Origin: Ilyonectria destructans
Taxonomy: Eukaryota > Ascomycota > Sordariomycetes > Hypocreales > Nectriaceae
Assembly (NCBI GenBank): GCA_020740775.1
Contig: JAHEWK010000005.1
Span: 2,294,001 to 2,358,000, forward strand
DNA length: 64,000 bases
Direction: 5' to 3'
The translations under genes and the position numbers were made by a program. How positions within the stretch are numbered: the stretch's first letter is position 1; the number at the start of each line of letters is the position of its first letter. The notes under the pieces were generated by a model. That model searched no databases. It was not told the DNA's origin and saw only the letters and a program-made list of their open reading frames with translations. Shown one piece after another: positions 47,189 through 57,399 of this stretch.

Positions 47189-49214
47189 TTACTGACCCTT
47201 TCCCAGGAGAACCAGATTGGCTGTATTCATTCCTGCAATGATGACCCAGACTAGCACCGCAAGGACAGTGGTATACCAAGAGTTGGCCATCTTCACACTT
47301 CCATCGCTGGCTCTCCCTGGATCCGTGGACCCTGAGTTGCGTCGGACTGCGGTGTTCTCGTCGACAAGAGTCGTGTTGAACCCGGCACCACCAGCCTGAA
47401 CTGTCATGTATTTTTTGCGACACGTGAAGTAAATCAAGGGAGCCGTGACAAATGGTAGGACAACGCTGAGGACGACCTGGGATGCATTCAGTGCTTGGCT
47501 CAAGCCAGTTCGGCCCACCGCTCCGGCTATGATGATGCTAGGCGTGATGCTGATGCTTCTCGTCACAAGTCGGCGGAGCCAGGGTCGCATTTTCCAATCC
47601 AAGGCTCCTTCGCTAACCATCTGTCCAGCAATAGTACACACAACGCCGGCCGAGATGCCAGAGAGAAGCAATGCGAGAGCAAAGACTGTCCCGGCTGCTG
47701 GAGATATAGATTTAGAGAGCAGGCTGTGGATACTGAAGATATCGGCATCAGGTGCGTCAGGGTCATTGTACAACGAGGCTCCAGAGACGATAAGAATAGC
47801 CGAATTGACAAACAGCGCAAACGTGAAGAGGGCGATGGCAAGCTCCGCTGTTGCGGCCTTGATCGAGTATCGTATGGCTCTCAGGGACGGGGTATAAAAG
47901 CCCTTGTCGATGCCATCACTGATTGAAGACTCCTGTAACTGGGGAGGCAAAAGGCCATGCTTTTCGTCGTAGGCTCGGAGGCGAGGTTGGACGATTCCCG
48001 AGCCAAGGTATAGGCTATGCGGCATGACTGTTGCGCCAAGAATGCCACATGCTTGGTAGAGACTTCATCTCGTCAGAAACCACAAACTCGGAGTCCAATA
48101 AAGTAAGAAGAACTCACCCTTTTTGCTCAATAATCGCACTAGATGGCAAGTATCCTTTGAAGACGTCTCCAACGTTCGTGTCCTTAATCAAGGATAGTTG
48201 GAAGCAAAAGCAAACTACAACAGCGAGGACCAAACAGACAATAAAGAACTCAAAGACTCTTAGTCCCCTCATAGATCCATGGGGCTGGTAGAAGAAGAGG
48301 ATGATCATCACATCAATGATCGAAAGGGCACACCCGGCCACCAAGGGTATGGCGGGGGCAAGTAGATTCAGGCCTATAGCAAAGCCGATCACCTAAATGA
48401 AGTGTAAGCGTTCGACGGTTCATTTTTCAGGGCATGGTACAGTGCGACAAAGACGCGAGGCCCTGTATGAACATACTTCTGCAATGTCCGTTGCAATGAT
48501 AGCGATCTCTGCGAAGAAGTAGAGGGCCAAGTTCAGCCACCGCGGGAGATACGCTCGACAGGACTCAGCGAGGTTGAGACCAGTGACTGTGCCAAGTTTG
48601 ATACAAAGACTCTGAAGGAAGATGGCAAATAAATTGGCAAGAAGAACGACGAACAACAGCTTGAAGCGGTAGGTTGCTCCAGCGGCGACGTCGGTAGAGT
48701 AGTTCCCGGGATCGACTTGGCAAACAGTGCATTAGTTCGTCTGTGGGGTTGTGCCAAGGAATAGCGGCTTACTGTATGCAACGGAGATCATGAACCCTGG
48801 CCCGATGAAGGAGCCAAACTTGAGGATTGCATTCTTCAAGCGTCGAATGGGATTTGAGCCATCTCCGCCGTCGTTAGAGGATCCATGGCGAGACGCATGA
48901 GATGGCGAGCGAAGGGGGAGAGGTGCGGTTGAGTTCAACGCCGCATCCTTTCCCGAGTGCTGGCCAACGGCGACTTCATTGGCCAGCGCGTGAGTCGTCC
49001 CTGCATGGCGGACGTCTAGATCTGAACTGGGCTTACCAGGCGCACTTGGAGGCGGATTACCAATTGACGGACTTTGACGGGCTCCCTTCAATTCTCGAGC
49101 ATTGGCGGCGCCATTGAGGTCCTCGTTGGTTGTCACGTCATTGGGGAGCGGGCTGGGGTTCTGGTTGTAGCCGTCTCCCTCGTACGGCTCCTCTGTCCGA
49201 GACGTGCGATTCAT
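47189..49214 (-). CDS. NRAMP-family divalent metal (Mn/Fe) transporter
   Basis: Four exons, 48773-49214, 48477-48715, 48118-48392 and 47189-48062, with introns of 57, 84 and 55 nt; all phases close and give 609 aa. The start is the ATG at 49214 (MNRTSRTEE). About 145 N-terminal residues are hydrophilic and Ser/Pro/Asn-rich, then come the NRAMP core motifs: GPGFMISVAYIDPGNYSTD, in which the metal-binding DPGN of TM1 is split by the first intron, LCIKLGTVTGLNLAE, and MPHSLYLGSG with the conserved MPH of TM6. About eleven membrane segments are expected. Relatives include yeast Smf1/Smf2, importing manganese and other divalent ions at the plasma membrane or in endosomes. Location and ion preference are inferred. 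Confidence 0.95.
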
Positions 49215-49758
49215 GGCACAAACGTCCAATTGAGGTGCACGGCACGTGAGACAACGGAAAGTAGCTCGAGGGACCTTGGAATGGGAAATGTCATTGACCG
49301 CTTCAACGGCTCACGGTTCAAATAAGCTGTCGGGTGGAACCGTGTACCACATCAGGTGATTTATGGAATGCTGCTGAGTCGGTAACAATCGCGAAGGTGC
49401 ACCACGAGGGAAGAGAATTCGCCACTATATTGATACTGGATAGAATGAAGTAGCCTACTTTCCTATGCTCTTTTTTTTCTTAAAGGAGTTGGTTTCATGC
49501 TGCACAGTCGCTGCACCTGCGCCGTAACAACGTGGAATGTCGAATTCATGTCAGCCATGATTCGACTAGACATGCCGAACTTCCGGAAGAAATTGCAAGC
49601 CTCAAAAGTCGTGCCATCGATTAGCGCCAAATTACCCCGGAATACGCTCCTGTAGGCATTCTTAATGGGTCCAGGTCGAGCCCGAGCAAAATAAAACATA
49701 CGAAGAACAAAAATAATGTTTTGAGGGTTTTGACAAATGACAAAAAGAAAACTTTAGC
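49215..49758. other. Upstream region of the NRAMP gene, no further gene
   Basis: Only short frames; it should hold the NRAMP promoter and the transcription terminator of the tRNA on the minus strand. Confidence 0.45.
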
Positions 49759-49840
49759 CGACACAGGCCTGATTCGAACAGACGCCTCCGAGGAGATATG
49801 ATTTCTAGTCATACGCATTAGACCACTCTGCCACTGTGCC
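49759..49840 (-). tRNA. tRNA-Ser (anticodon AGA)
   Basis: On the minus strand the acceptor arms GGCACAG and CTGTGTC pair (one G-U), followed by discriminator G. The D-stem GCA/TGC, the anticodon stem TATGA/TCATA with loop CTAGAAA (anticodon AGA), a long variable arm with CTCC/GGAG as in type II serine tRNAs, and T-arm GTCTG-TTCGAAT-CAGGC are all present. Length is 82 nt without intron. Confidence 0.93.
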
Positions 49841-50573
49841 TTAAGCTAGGCTTATTGTGAATGAGCGGCTCAAAATTAGGCACTATGATTCTTATCGATA
49901 GCGTCATCTCTCCAAAAACATGGCAACTGGTGAAGACTATAGGTTCCTTCAACTATGATATAGTCTAAGACATGCAGGTTGTCATTTGGGGACTTGTTTA
50001 AGAGCTTATCGAACTAAAGAGAGCCCTACGGCACCGAGTTGCCCATTCGTCAAACGATGCTAAGACCATATCGCCAAAATTCCCAACAAAAGTTATACGT
50101 GTACAAGGCTTTTCCGATTCAAAATCCAGACATTGAAGTGCTTGCTTGAGAGAGGAATGGCTTTTCAAAGTCTTGAGTTGTGCAAAACAGACTGTGTCCA
50201 GACTGTTCGGTCATAGCCGTTGGTGACGACACGAGCACTTTACTTTTGTGTGGGCTACGACGAAAAGATGCGAAAAGAGAATAAAAATACAGTGACAATA
50301 TCAATGGGGGTTCAGCGGTTCAACATGGTATTTGTGAGGCTGTAGCTTCCAGTCGTATTTGCGATAGAGCGGCAGAGCGCGATGTGCATGCGCAGCGTTA
50401 ACTGCATGCCAACTACGGACAAATCACGGCCAGCCGATCGGTGGCAAGCAAGGACTGTCGAACAGGAAGATCCCATGTATGATGGGTTTGTTTGGCTGCT
50501 GTAGTTAGTAGTCCCCGTGTAAGCGATATTAGGATCATCGTTATTCACTGCAACGTCACTCATTGATAGGAGA
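49841..50573. other. AT-rich spacer, no gene seen
   Basis: It holds the 5' flank of the tRNA gene. No recognisable coding frame. Confidence 0.45.
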
Positions 50574-51140
50574 AGAGTATTGCTATTCGCACGCGGAAAC
50601 ATTCCTATTCGTACGCAATAACCTGTTTTCACTAAAGCCTAAGCTAAACTAATGTACATCCCTTTGAGTGTGGCAAGCCTCCAGTCTGCACCTGGCTCCA
50701 CACAATCCCGACTGGGAGCCATTGACGCAGAGGAATCTGTGGCAAGAGCAGTCAAGGTGTGGTTCTGGGCTATCCGATGTAGATCTTCGTAGCACTGGTA
50801 ATCGATGGAACTTTTGCTGCTGCCTGTTGTAGGTGAGTACTAGCGTGTCTCTCCTGTTTTCTTGTCCAAATTCCAGGATATCCCTGCAGTGAACGTACTG
50901 GAGACTGACATATTTAATGGGATATGTGCAGTAGGAGGGCATATTGTTGGAATAAGTACTTATCTCTCCTCGGGATTAAATGGTATAAAATTAATGGTTA
51001 TTATTACAAGGGATGAATACTAATTCATCCTTTAAAACTCTATTTCCTAAACTGCTTTATTTTACTAGAAGTTATAAAAGATGATTATCAGTACTATGTA
51101 GGGTCCAGCATGTAGTTACATGTGCGAATAGCAATACTCT
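50574..51140. mobile_element. Non-autonomous DNA transposon with perfect 19-bp TIRs
   Basis: AGAGTATTGCTATTCGCAC at 50574-50592 is repeated exactly, inverted, at 51122-51140, giving a 567-bp element. Inside the left end a second copy-like motif, CTATTCGTACGC (50603-50614), repeats CTATTCGCACGC of the terminus, as expected for subterminal transposase-binding sites. The interior is AT-rich with no transposase. I could not define a convincing target duplication. Related ends occur at 20624 and at 31812/32120. The TIR differs from the mimp/impala type (CAGTGGG...), so it is another family. Confidence 0.75.
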
Positions 51141-54100
51141 AGAGGAGTGTCTAAGAGCTTTACCTACTATAAAAAAAGTCATTTAAGCAGTACATGCTGA
51201 GTTATTTACGTTCCCGCAAGGTGAGTTCCATGCGGAATATCTGACCGAGACCGACCCCGTTGCCAAAGAAGACTCCAAGGGCAACAACTCATCATCTCTA
51301 AGAAGGGCCTGCGCCTCGAGACTATGCTGAAATACATCCATAAAAGGGCTTGAGAGATGCCCGCACAATACTTTGCGAGGAATTTATGATTCAATGTGCA
51401 CACAAGTGATATCACGAGAAGAGCCTTGTGCACAACATTAAGTGCTAACTCTATATAACAAAGTGCGCAGCCTGTGGCCATGTTACTTATAACAAAGCAG
51501 ATTGTGTAAAAGTCACTTCAGAAGCCAAGTGTGTGGCCAAGTCTACCAAAATATTAGTTATGGTTCATCGGGGGACTGTACCGCGAGCGAAGAGAGGAAA
51601 AGGAAAAACAAGCGTTGTTGTTGCGCACCACAAAATTGATATCCCCTGTCCAGCCCCTCAATCGCGAGCAGTAGCAGGGGTGACTTACGTATTATAGTCG
51701 CTCCCTCGTGACGAGGGGATACTGCAATAGGTGGGGAACTGAGAGTGGAAACTGCCAACAAAAGATCGCATCGATGGCTAGCAGCGGGAAATCGCCGGGA
51801 TCCGACGAAGGGGTTCCGTCGGTGCCCAAGAACCGAGACCGAGTACGCAAGGCATTCTCGAATTCTCTTTACAACCGTATGCCCGAGCGCCACCAGGGTC
51901 TTTCTTAGTGGCAATAAACCTGCATTGCCATGGCACTGGTGCATCCCGGCATCGGATTGGGAATGCAAATGTGGCACGGGATTGAACTTTTGGATCAGAG
52001 TGGCGTGAATGGTAATTCTTTACGCAGGACCCTTGTTGCAGTGCTTGCAGTTGGATGAGCACGCATGGAATCTTCTCGAACTTGCACACAATTTGACAGA
52101 GATCGAGATGGGTCGTCGGATGACGTCAATGAGGCTTGTCAACTTGTCGATCATATTAACCCCACCTCAACCCACCCGGTCCGGGCGGGGACCCAGCTTG
52201 TCGGGTCCAAGAGCAACGGTCGGAGCCAGTCCGGAGGGCCCTCCAGAGATCGAGGAGTAAACCCTCCGCCATCAGCTAGGCGTATCTGTAGGACCCTGGA
52301 AATCATCCAGCTAGCCCGAAGCACCGGTGAAAGCTGGGCCAATGGACCTTCGATATCAGGCTGGATTATTGTTTCTCACGGGTCCACCCCGGACAAGCCT
52401 CTCCGCCCCCGTTGAAATGGTGCCTGGCGTTGGAGCGGGAGATTTCTCCCACACCGCTCGCGGACTCGCGGGTGCACAATGCGCTTGTAGGCTGCGTCTT
52501 GCCCCGCTGGTCCACACCTACCATGTCCTCAGATGTTGTTTCGAGACACCCATGTTCGGATGCGTGCGTTGCATCGAAGAGGGTCGAATATTAAGACCAT
52601 TAGGAGAGGTGAGAAAAGCCCAGACTCAGCCAAGGATGGAGTCAAGCCACAGCTTGCGTCGATCACTTCTCGGTCATTTATATAATGGTTGAATCCTTCA
52701 GCATGTGATGCATCACATTTTAACAATTGCGCAGTGCCACATCTCTCCGTAATCAGTAAGGCTCACCGCGGTCAACAGCTCAATAACAAGGCGGTCATAC
52801 TTGATTTCACATGCAACACGCCGAAAAGGAATACGCCTCATGGGGATCTTTCGGTGTGGATACGCAGCATCGAATTCGATTGTGGGGGGCTCCTCGGTGG
52901 TCTTGAGAACCACTAGAACCATCCAGCCTTAGACGTAGTGGCTTCGCGGTGATAATTCAGAACTCTTTCTTGAAAGTCAAGTCTGGAGGCGCCGTCAGCG
53001 CCACACCGCGGCCCACCCACGTAGCTGTCAGGGCTAGTGGCCGCTAAACAAGGGCTGACACTTAACCTCACTGGGGGAATGCGTATCAATCGGCGTTTTG
53101 CGAATGCCCTCCCGATCGTCAAGGAATCCTCAGCTAGCACAGACGTCGCCATCGAAGCAATGTGGGGGCCCACTCGGGTCGAGACCGTCAGCGTTCAGCA
53201 CCCGGTTGCATCTACCGGGAGTGAGGCACCTGAGGCTCCGCAAACTTTGGCTGGGCTGCTGCCAGTCACGTCGACAGCGCTGAAGATGTTGAAGATTGTC
53301 CATTGAAGTTGCAGAACCTTGATTCAATCTCGAATGCGTGTGCATCATCCCGGACGCTCCTCGCAAACCGGACATCAAACGAGCATTCCGGCCTCGACGT
53401 TAGCTTCGGGTGATAAAGTGTAAGCTCCCAGTCCTGGCGATCAGTGGACAAGGAATTACAAAGATCGAGGGGTTCCAGATCACGCCGAGAACCTTGGCGG
53501 CAAATCGCTCCAGCCCCCCCGGGTTGTAAGTGTTCCGGGCCGTTGCGCTCAACAAGTCCCCCAGAGACAGGCCGTCCAGTCTCCGTATTGAGGGACGTGT
53601 TTCGCAGCGCTAACGGCGCCCGTCTGAGGGGCCGTACGGACCAAGAAGGCAAACGAATGGAGAAAACCATGCAGCTCTGCCAACACTAGAGGTTGGAGTG
53701 GCGTATTATCACACCCCCTCCCCACTCACCGCACACCCTGACTCAGGCTCTCTCCTCGGTCGGTTCGAGGAGATTCCAAGAACTCTCAAGTTGCCAACCC
53801 CCGATCAGCCATCGTATGCAAGCCGCTGAGGACAGCCCCAAGCGTGCGAGATGGGAGGGATCAAGCTGGGCCCTCGGAATATTGAGAAAAGCGGATCCAT
53901 TGGCATTCGCTTCCTTTTGTAAGCGCCGCAGTGCCGCCCCCGCCTATCAGGCGGGTCAAGGAGCAAAAGCTCCGGCTCATTGACTCCTGACCCGAATTAG
54001 ATCAGACACTGTTCGACCAGCATAGCTACCTGTGGACGCACAGGATTTTACTCTTTATTCAAAATGGCTCGCTGTCGCATGCCTTTGCTCCGCTGGTGTG

Positions 54101-54555
54101 ATGGTGTCATCCGCTGTCACCATGTTTCTCTTTCGCCACGAGGCCGCCGCCTAGCCTGACATACCGGTATTGGGGGGTAGGTGTCCATCCGCACGTCCTT
54201 GGTCTTGGACACGATTAAGCTCCGGCTGGGACCCTTGTCTGAGGTGGCAACCCATCGGCCCTGTTGCCCATACAGGATACAGGACACAGGCAGCGCCACA
54301 GCCTTTATATTAGCCATATCCGACCATCTCGACTTACAAGTTGCAACCACAGCCTACCACAGGCACAGCTAAAACCATCGAGTGTGCCAGACCCTGGCTC
54401 TTCTTCTTTCTTTTCCTTCTTCTTCTTCTTTTTCTTTTTTTCGGTCGGTTGGAGCGGGACGCATTCGTTCATGTCGTTCGTGCAGGAATCAGTTCAACCG
54501 TCACCAAGTCCCAGTCTGCAAAGGGCTTGTTGAAGAACACACGAGCTCACGATAA
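51141..54555. other. Three-kilobase stretch without a recognised gene
   Basis: 51.1-51.6 kb is AT-rich and 51.7-54.1 kb is GC-rich. A frame starting MASSGKSPGSDEG at 51775 reads protein-like for about 40 codons and then stops; it could be the start of a decayed gene. No other recognisable product. A long C/T-rich tract (54390-54440) looks like a fungal promoter pyrimidine element and points to the small gene downstream. Confidence 0.4.
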
Positions 54556-54753
54556 ATGTGCAAGCAGCATACGGCCGAATGCCAGGTCTGCAGGAAAGAA
54601 TATCTCGTCTATGTTGAGTTCTGTCACGAGTTCCATCCTCCGCAGCTCGTTTGTCCACGGGGGATGCAGTTTGTTCGTGATGGAATGCGGGAAGGACAAT
54701 GCCCAAGTCCTGTCTGCCCCAACAGTTTGAGAGGAGGTTGTCGAGTCATGTAA
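54556..54753 (+). CDS. Possible small Cys-rich protein, 65 aa
   Basis: An ATG-started frame encodes a compact protein with seven Cys spaced like a metal-binding or disulfide-bonded fold (MCKQHTAECQVCRKEY, VEFCHEFHPPQLVCPRG, CPSPVCPN). There is no signal peptide, so a cytosolic zinc-binding role is more likely than secretion. A strong C/T tract about 120 bases upstream resembles a fungal promoter. Small intracellular Cys-containing proteins of this look are common in fungi, but I cannot name the family. It ends about 90 bases from the 3' end of the convergent NNR1 gene. A chance frame is possible. Confidence 0.4.
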   Translation: MCKQHTAECQVCRKEYLVYVEFCHEFHPPQLVCPRGMQFVRDGMREGQCPSPVCPNSLRGGCRVM

Positions 54754-54842
54754 TATCATCCGAAGGACCGAAGGAAAACACACGACAAGTCCCAAGGAGC
54801 GGCACGACCGAACCTCGATTCCCCGACATTCCTGCTTAGGCC

Positions 54843-56187
54843 TCAAAGTTTCTGCCCAGTCAACCCGACCTCGACAACTTGATCGATGCCTTCATACTCG
54901 GGAACCTCGAAGTTGTACTTCTTAGCAATGGACGGGGAAACGAAGCTGTGTTGGGAGTTAGCCATAGTCGACAGGAGAGACCATCAGGGGTATGTACCGT
55001 CCACCGACAAAATGACGCCCCTTGAAGTGCTTCACCAACGGCTTGGGGGCGGTGAGGCTAACAAGTGCTGTAGGCATGAAGGAACTCCCGAGGCCTGATT
55101 GTGGGGGACCATTTTCGATATCCCAGGACGAGGGCGCATCCACCGACATCACGGGCAACTTTGTTTCCTGAAGGGCTCGGATCACGGCGGGGAACGGCTC
55201 GCGGACCTCACCCGAAAAGCTAAATCCTAGGCTGGGGTGTCAAAGTCTTGCCTCTCAAAGGGACCGATACACGAACCGAAAATGGCATCCACGATTTGAT
55301 CTGTTGAGCTCATGGCTGACAAAAAATCTTCGACAAATGGAACGTCGAGGTCTTCCAATTGTTTTGCGAGGCGCTAAGCATACGATCAGCAGCCATTCTC
55401 TTTGCATAGATATGGGATACAGAGGAGGGGTCGTTGGACGAAGAGTGAAGGCAGGGCAGTAGGGTCCGGGAATGCCGCTTCTACCATCGACACCTCCGAG
55501 GAATAACAGGAACACACGACGAGAAACAAATCCCTAGAAACAATACATCCACTGGACTATCCGGAGCTCACGCGCGGTTTAGACTTCCAACAGTGCGGCC
55601 GAGGCCCGTCGTGTGAAGACGGTGAATGACACAAGAGAACGGGATAAGGCTTGCCTGGTAGAGGTCATTCCTGCTTCGCTTTGGGTAGAACACGGTTGGG
55701 TGGTATCCATAGTGACGGAGGTGGCGAGCGGCCACCAGTCCATCACCTCCTATCGGAGATTTAGTGAGTAAAGGGTGTGAAGATACGCGGCATCCGTCTA
55801 AGCCCGCCGATCTTACCGTTGTTCCCTGGGCCGCATGCCACAAGGACCCGTTGACCCTGGCTTGGGGGTTGAAAACGAAACACTAATTGCCCCGTTGATC
55901 AGTCGTGTCCCAAAATAACGCCCGTCCAGGTAGGTTGCCAAGGACGGACGTCGAATGTAAGTATGTAGGCTTAACCAACCTGCTTGTGAGACAGACAGAC
56001 CCGCTAGTTCCATCAGCTGGTCAATGGAAAAGGCCCCAGTGCTCATGAGCTCTTGGTCTAGAGCGGCTGCTGCCTTAGCTCCAAGTGTCTAAACATGGGT
56101 GTCAGTCAGCTCGTGCAGAACATACGAGCAACGCCCAGGAATCATTAGTGTAGTAGGTACGGAGTAGATGCATACCTTGATCGCCAT
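54843..56187 (-). CDS. NNR1: NAD(P)HX epimerase (YjeF_N / AIBP type)
   Basis: Repairs damaged NADH and NADPH by epimerising the hydrated R form, working with the ATP-dependent dehydratase. Seven exons close in phase: 56176-56187, 55980-56088, 55817-55882, 55655-55749, 55277-55373, 54998-55226, 54843-54945, giving 236 aa. Landmarks: MAIK in a 12-nt first exon, [20 protein letters not shown] with [33 protein letters not shown] with the nucleotide-binding NNGGDG at about 61-66, [38 protein letters not shown] and a C-terminal [13 protein letters not shown]. Introns are 50-97 nt except intron 4, which is 281 nt and uses a GC donor (CAG|GCAAGC). It is divergent from MRPS16 across 361 bp. Confidence 0.93.
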
Positions 56188-56548
56188 CGTGAAATGACGC
56201 TTGAGGTTGTGCGAAAATCGCTATTAAAAAAAGTTAACAATTTTTTCAGACGCAGGGCCGGTCATGCAAGTGATGATGCAAGTGATGCAGAAAGAAAGAA
56301 GTGTTGACGTCGTCGTTAGTTCGACCCCGTAGAACTGATCTCCCCGGAGCACCGCGGCGCCTCCCCATTCATCCAGCGTTTGGGGGAAGGAGGTGGCCCC
56401 ATCCAAGTGCTGTTATTGGCTGGGGCGGCAAAACCCAAGCTCCGCTCCCGAGTCGAAATTATCCACCATGGCCATGCCACAGCTTCGACGGTGACCTTAC
56501 CGCGGTCGTCAATTGCAAGAACTCGCCCATCTCTCGCCAATTGCCGCC
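56188..56548. promoter_or_regulatory. Bidirectional promoter region NNR1 / MRPS16
   Basis: Only 361 bp separate the two start codons, so both promoters must lie here or overlap. No specific factor site is assigned. Confidence 0.6.
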
Positions 56549-56946
56549 ATGGTCGTCAAGATCCGTCTCGCCCGCTTCGGGCGCCGCAACCATCCATTCT
56601 ACAACATTGTCGTCGCCCACGCCCGGTGCGCCCTCCCGCTTCCGCGACCGGGTCCATGAATGCTAACATCCCACGCAGGACGGCGCGCAACTCCCGACCC
56701 CTCGAGGTCATCGGCACATACGATCCCATCCCCAAGGCCGACCCTTACGACAACTCCGGCAAGCTCCACAAGGACATCCAGCTCGACCCGTTCCGAGCAC
56801 GCTACTGGATCGGTGTGGGCGCTCAGCCAACCGACACGGCGTGGCGATTGCTCTCCATGGTGGGAATCGTGCCCAAGAAGGAGTTTGGCCCCAAGAAGGA
56901 ACAGGGCACTAAGACCTTGACGACAAGCTTTGCGCAAGTACGATAA
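56549..56946 (+). CDS. MRPS16: Mitochondrial small-subunit ribosomal protein bS16m
   Basis: Two exons, 56549-56625 and 56679-56946, with a 53-nt phase-2 intron (GTGCGC donor, TGCTAAC branch site, CAG acceptor), give 114 aa. The start has the context GCCGCCATGG. The N-terminus [20 protein letters not shown], followed by [15 protein letters not shown] and the [20 protein letters not shown] segment, is the bacterial S16 fold. A charged C-terminal extension with [11 protein letters not shown] is typical of the fungal mitochondrial form. It acts in the mitochondrial ribosome small subunit. Confidence 0.95.
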
Positions 56947-57399
56947 ACGGGACGGGACAGGGCGATTGCTTGGAAGCCGCGAGGTGTATGATATGTACAA
57001 AAGCATTTCAAGGCGTTGACTTGGGTATGATGCATGCGAGGGCTTCGAGCGAAACCAGCAGCATATGATGGCCAGAAGAGACCGGGCCCAAGATACTATT
57101 TCTGGTTGTTGACATCACGTCATGGGGAGGCACGCTCTTCAGCAACTGTACAATTCTGCTCTGGAGGCCGAGATCTGGCTTGTCAAGAAACAGAGACTAT
57201 ATGAACGAGAATTGGATGTCATGATTAGACACTTATATTGAAACGTGTATCCAAGAACCAATGTCTAACTAAACGCCAACCCTATCTGGAAAAGCGACTA
57301 CAAATTCGCTGTCAAGACTCCTCGTATGCCACCGTGAACGATCTCGTAGCCAATATGCATATACTCTTCTCCGATGCGGCCGTCATGAAAAATGTAAGT
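56947..57399. other. Convergent spacer between MRPS16 and the AVT gene
   Basis: It contains the facing 3' untranslated regions. No gene seen. Confidence 0.5.

Noticed and set aside
47563..47841. Minus-strand frame overlapping the NRAMP last exon
   Set aside because: Lies in another phase within the conserved NRAMP exon and is a shadow.
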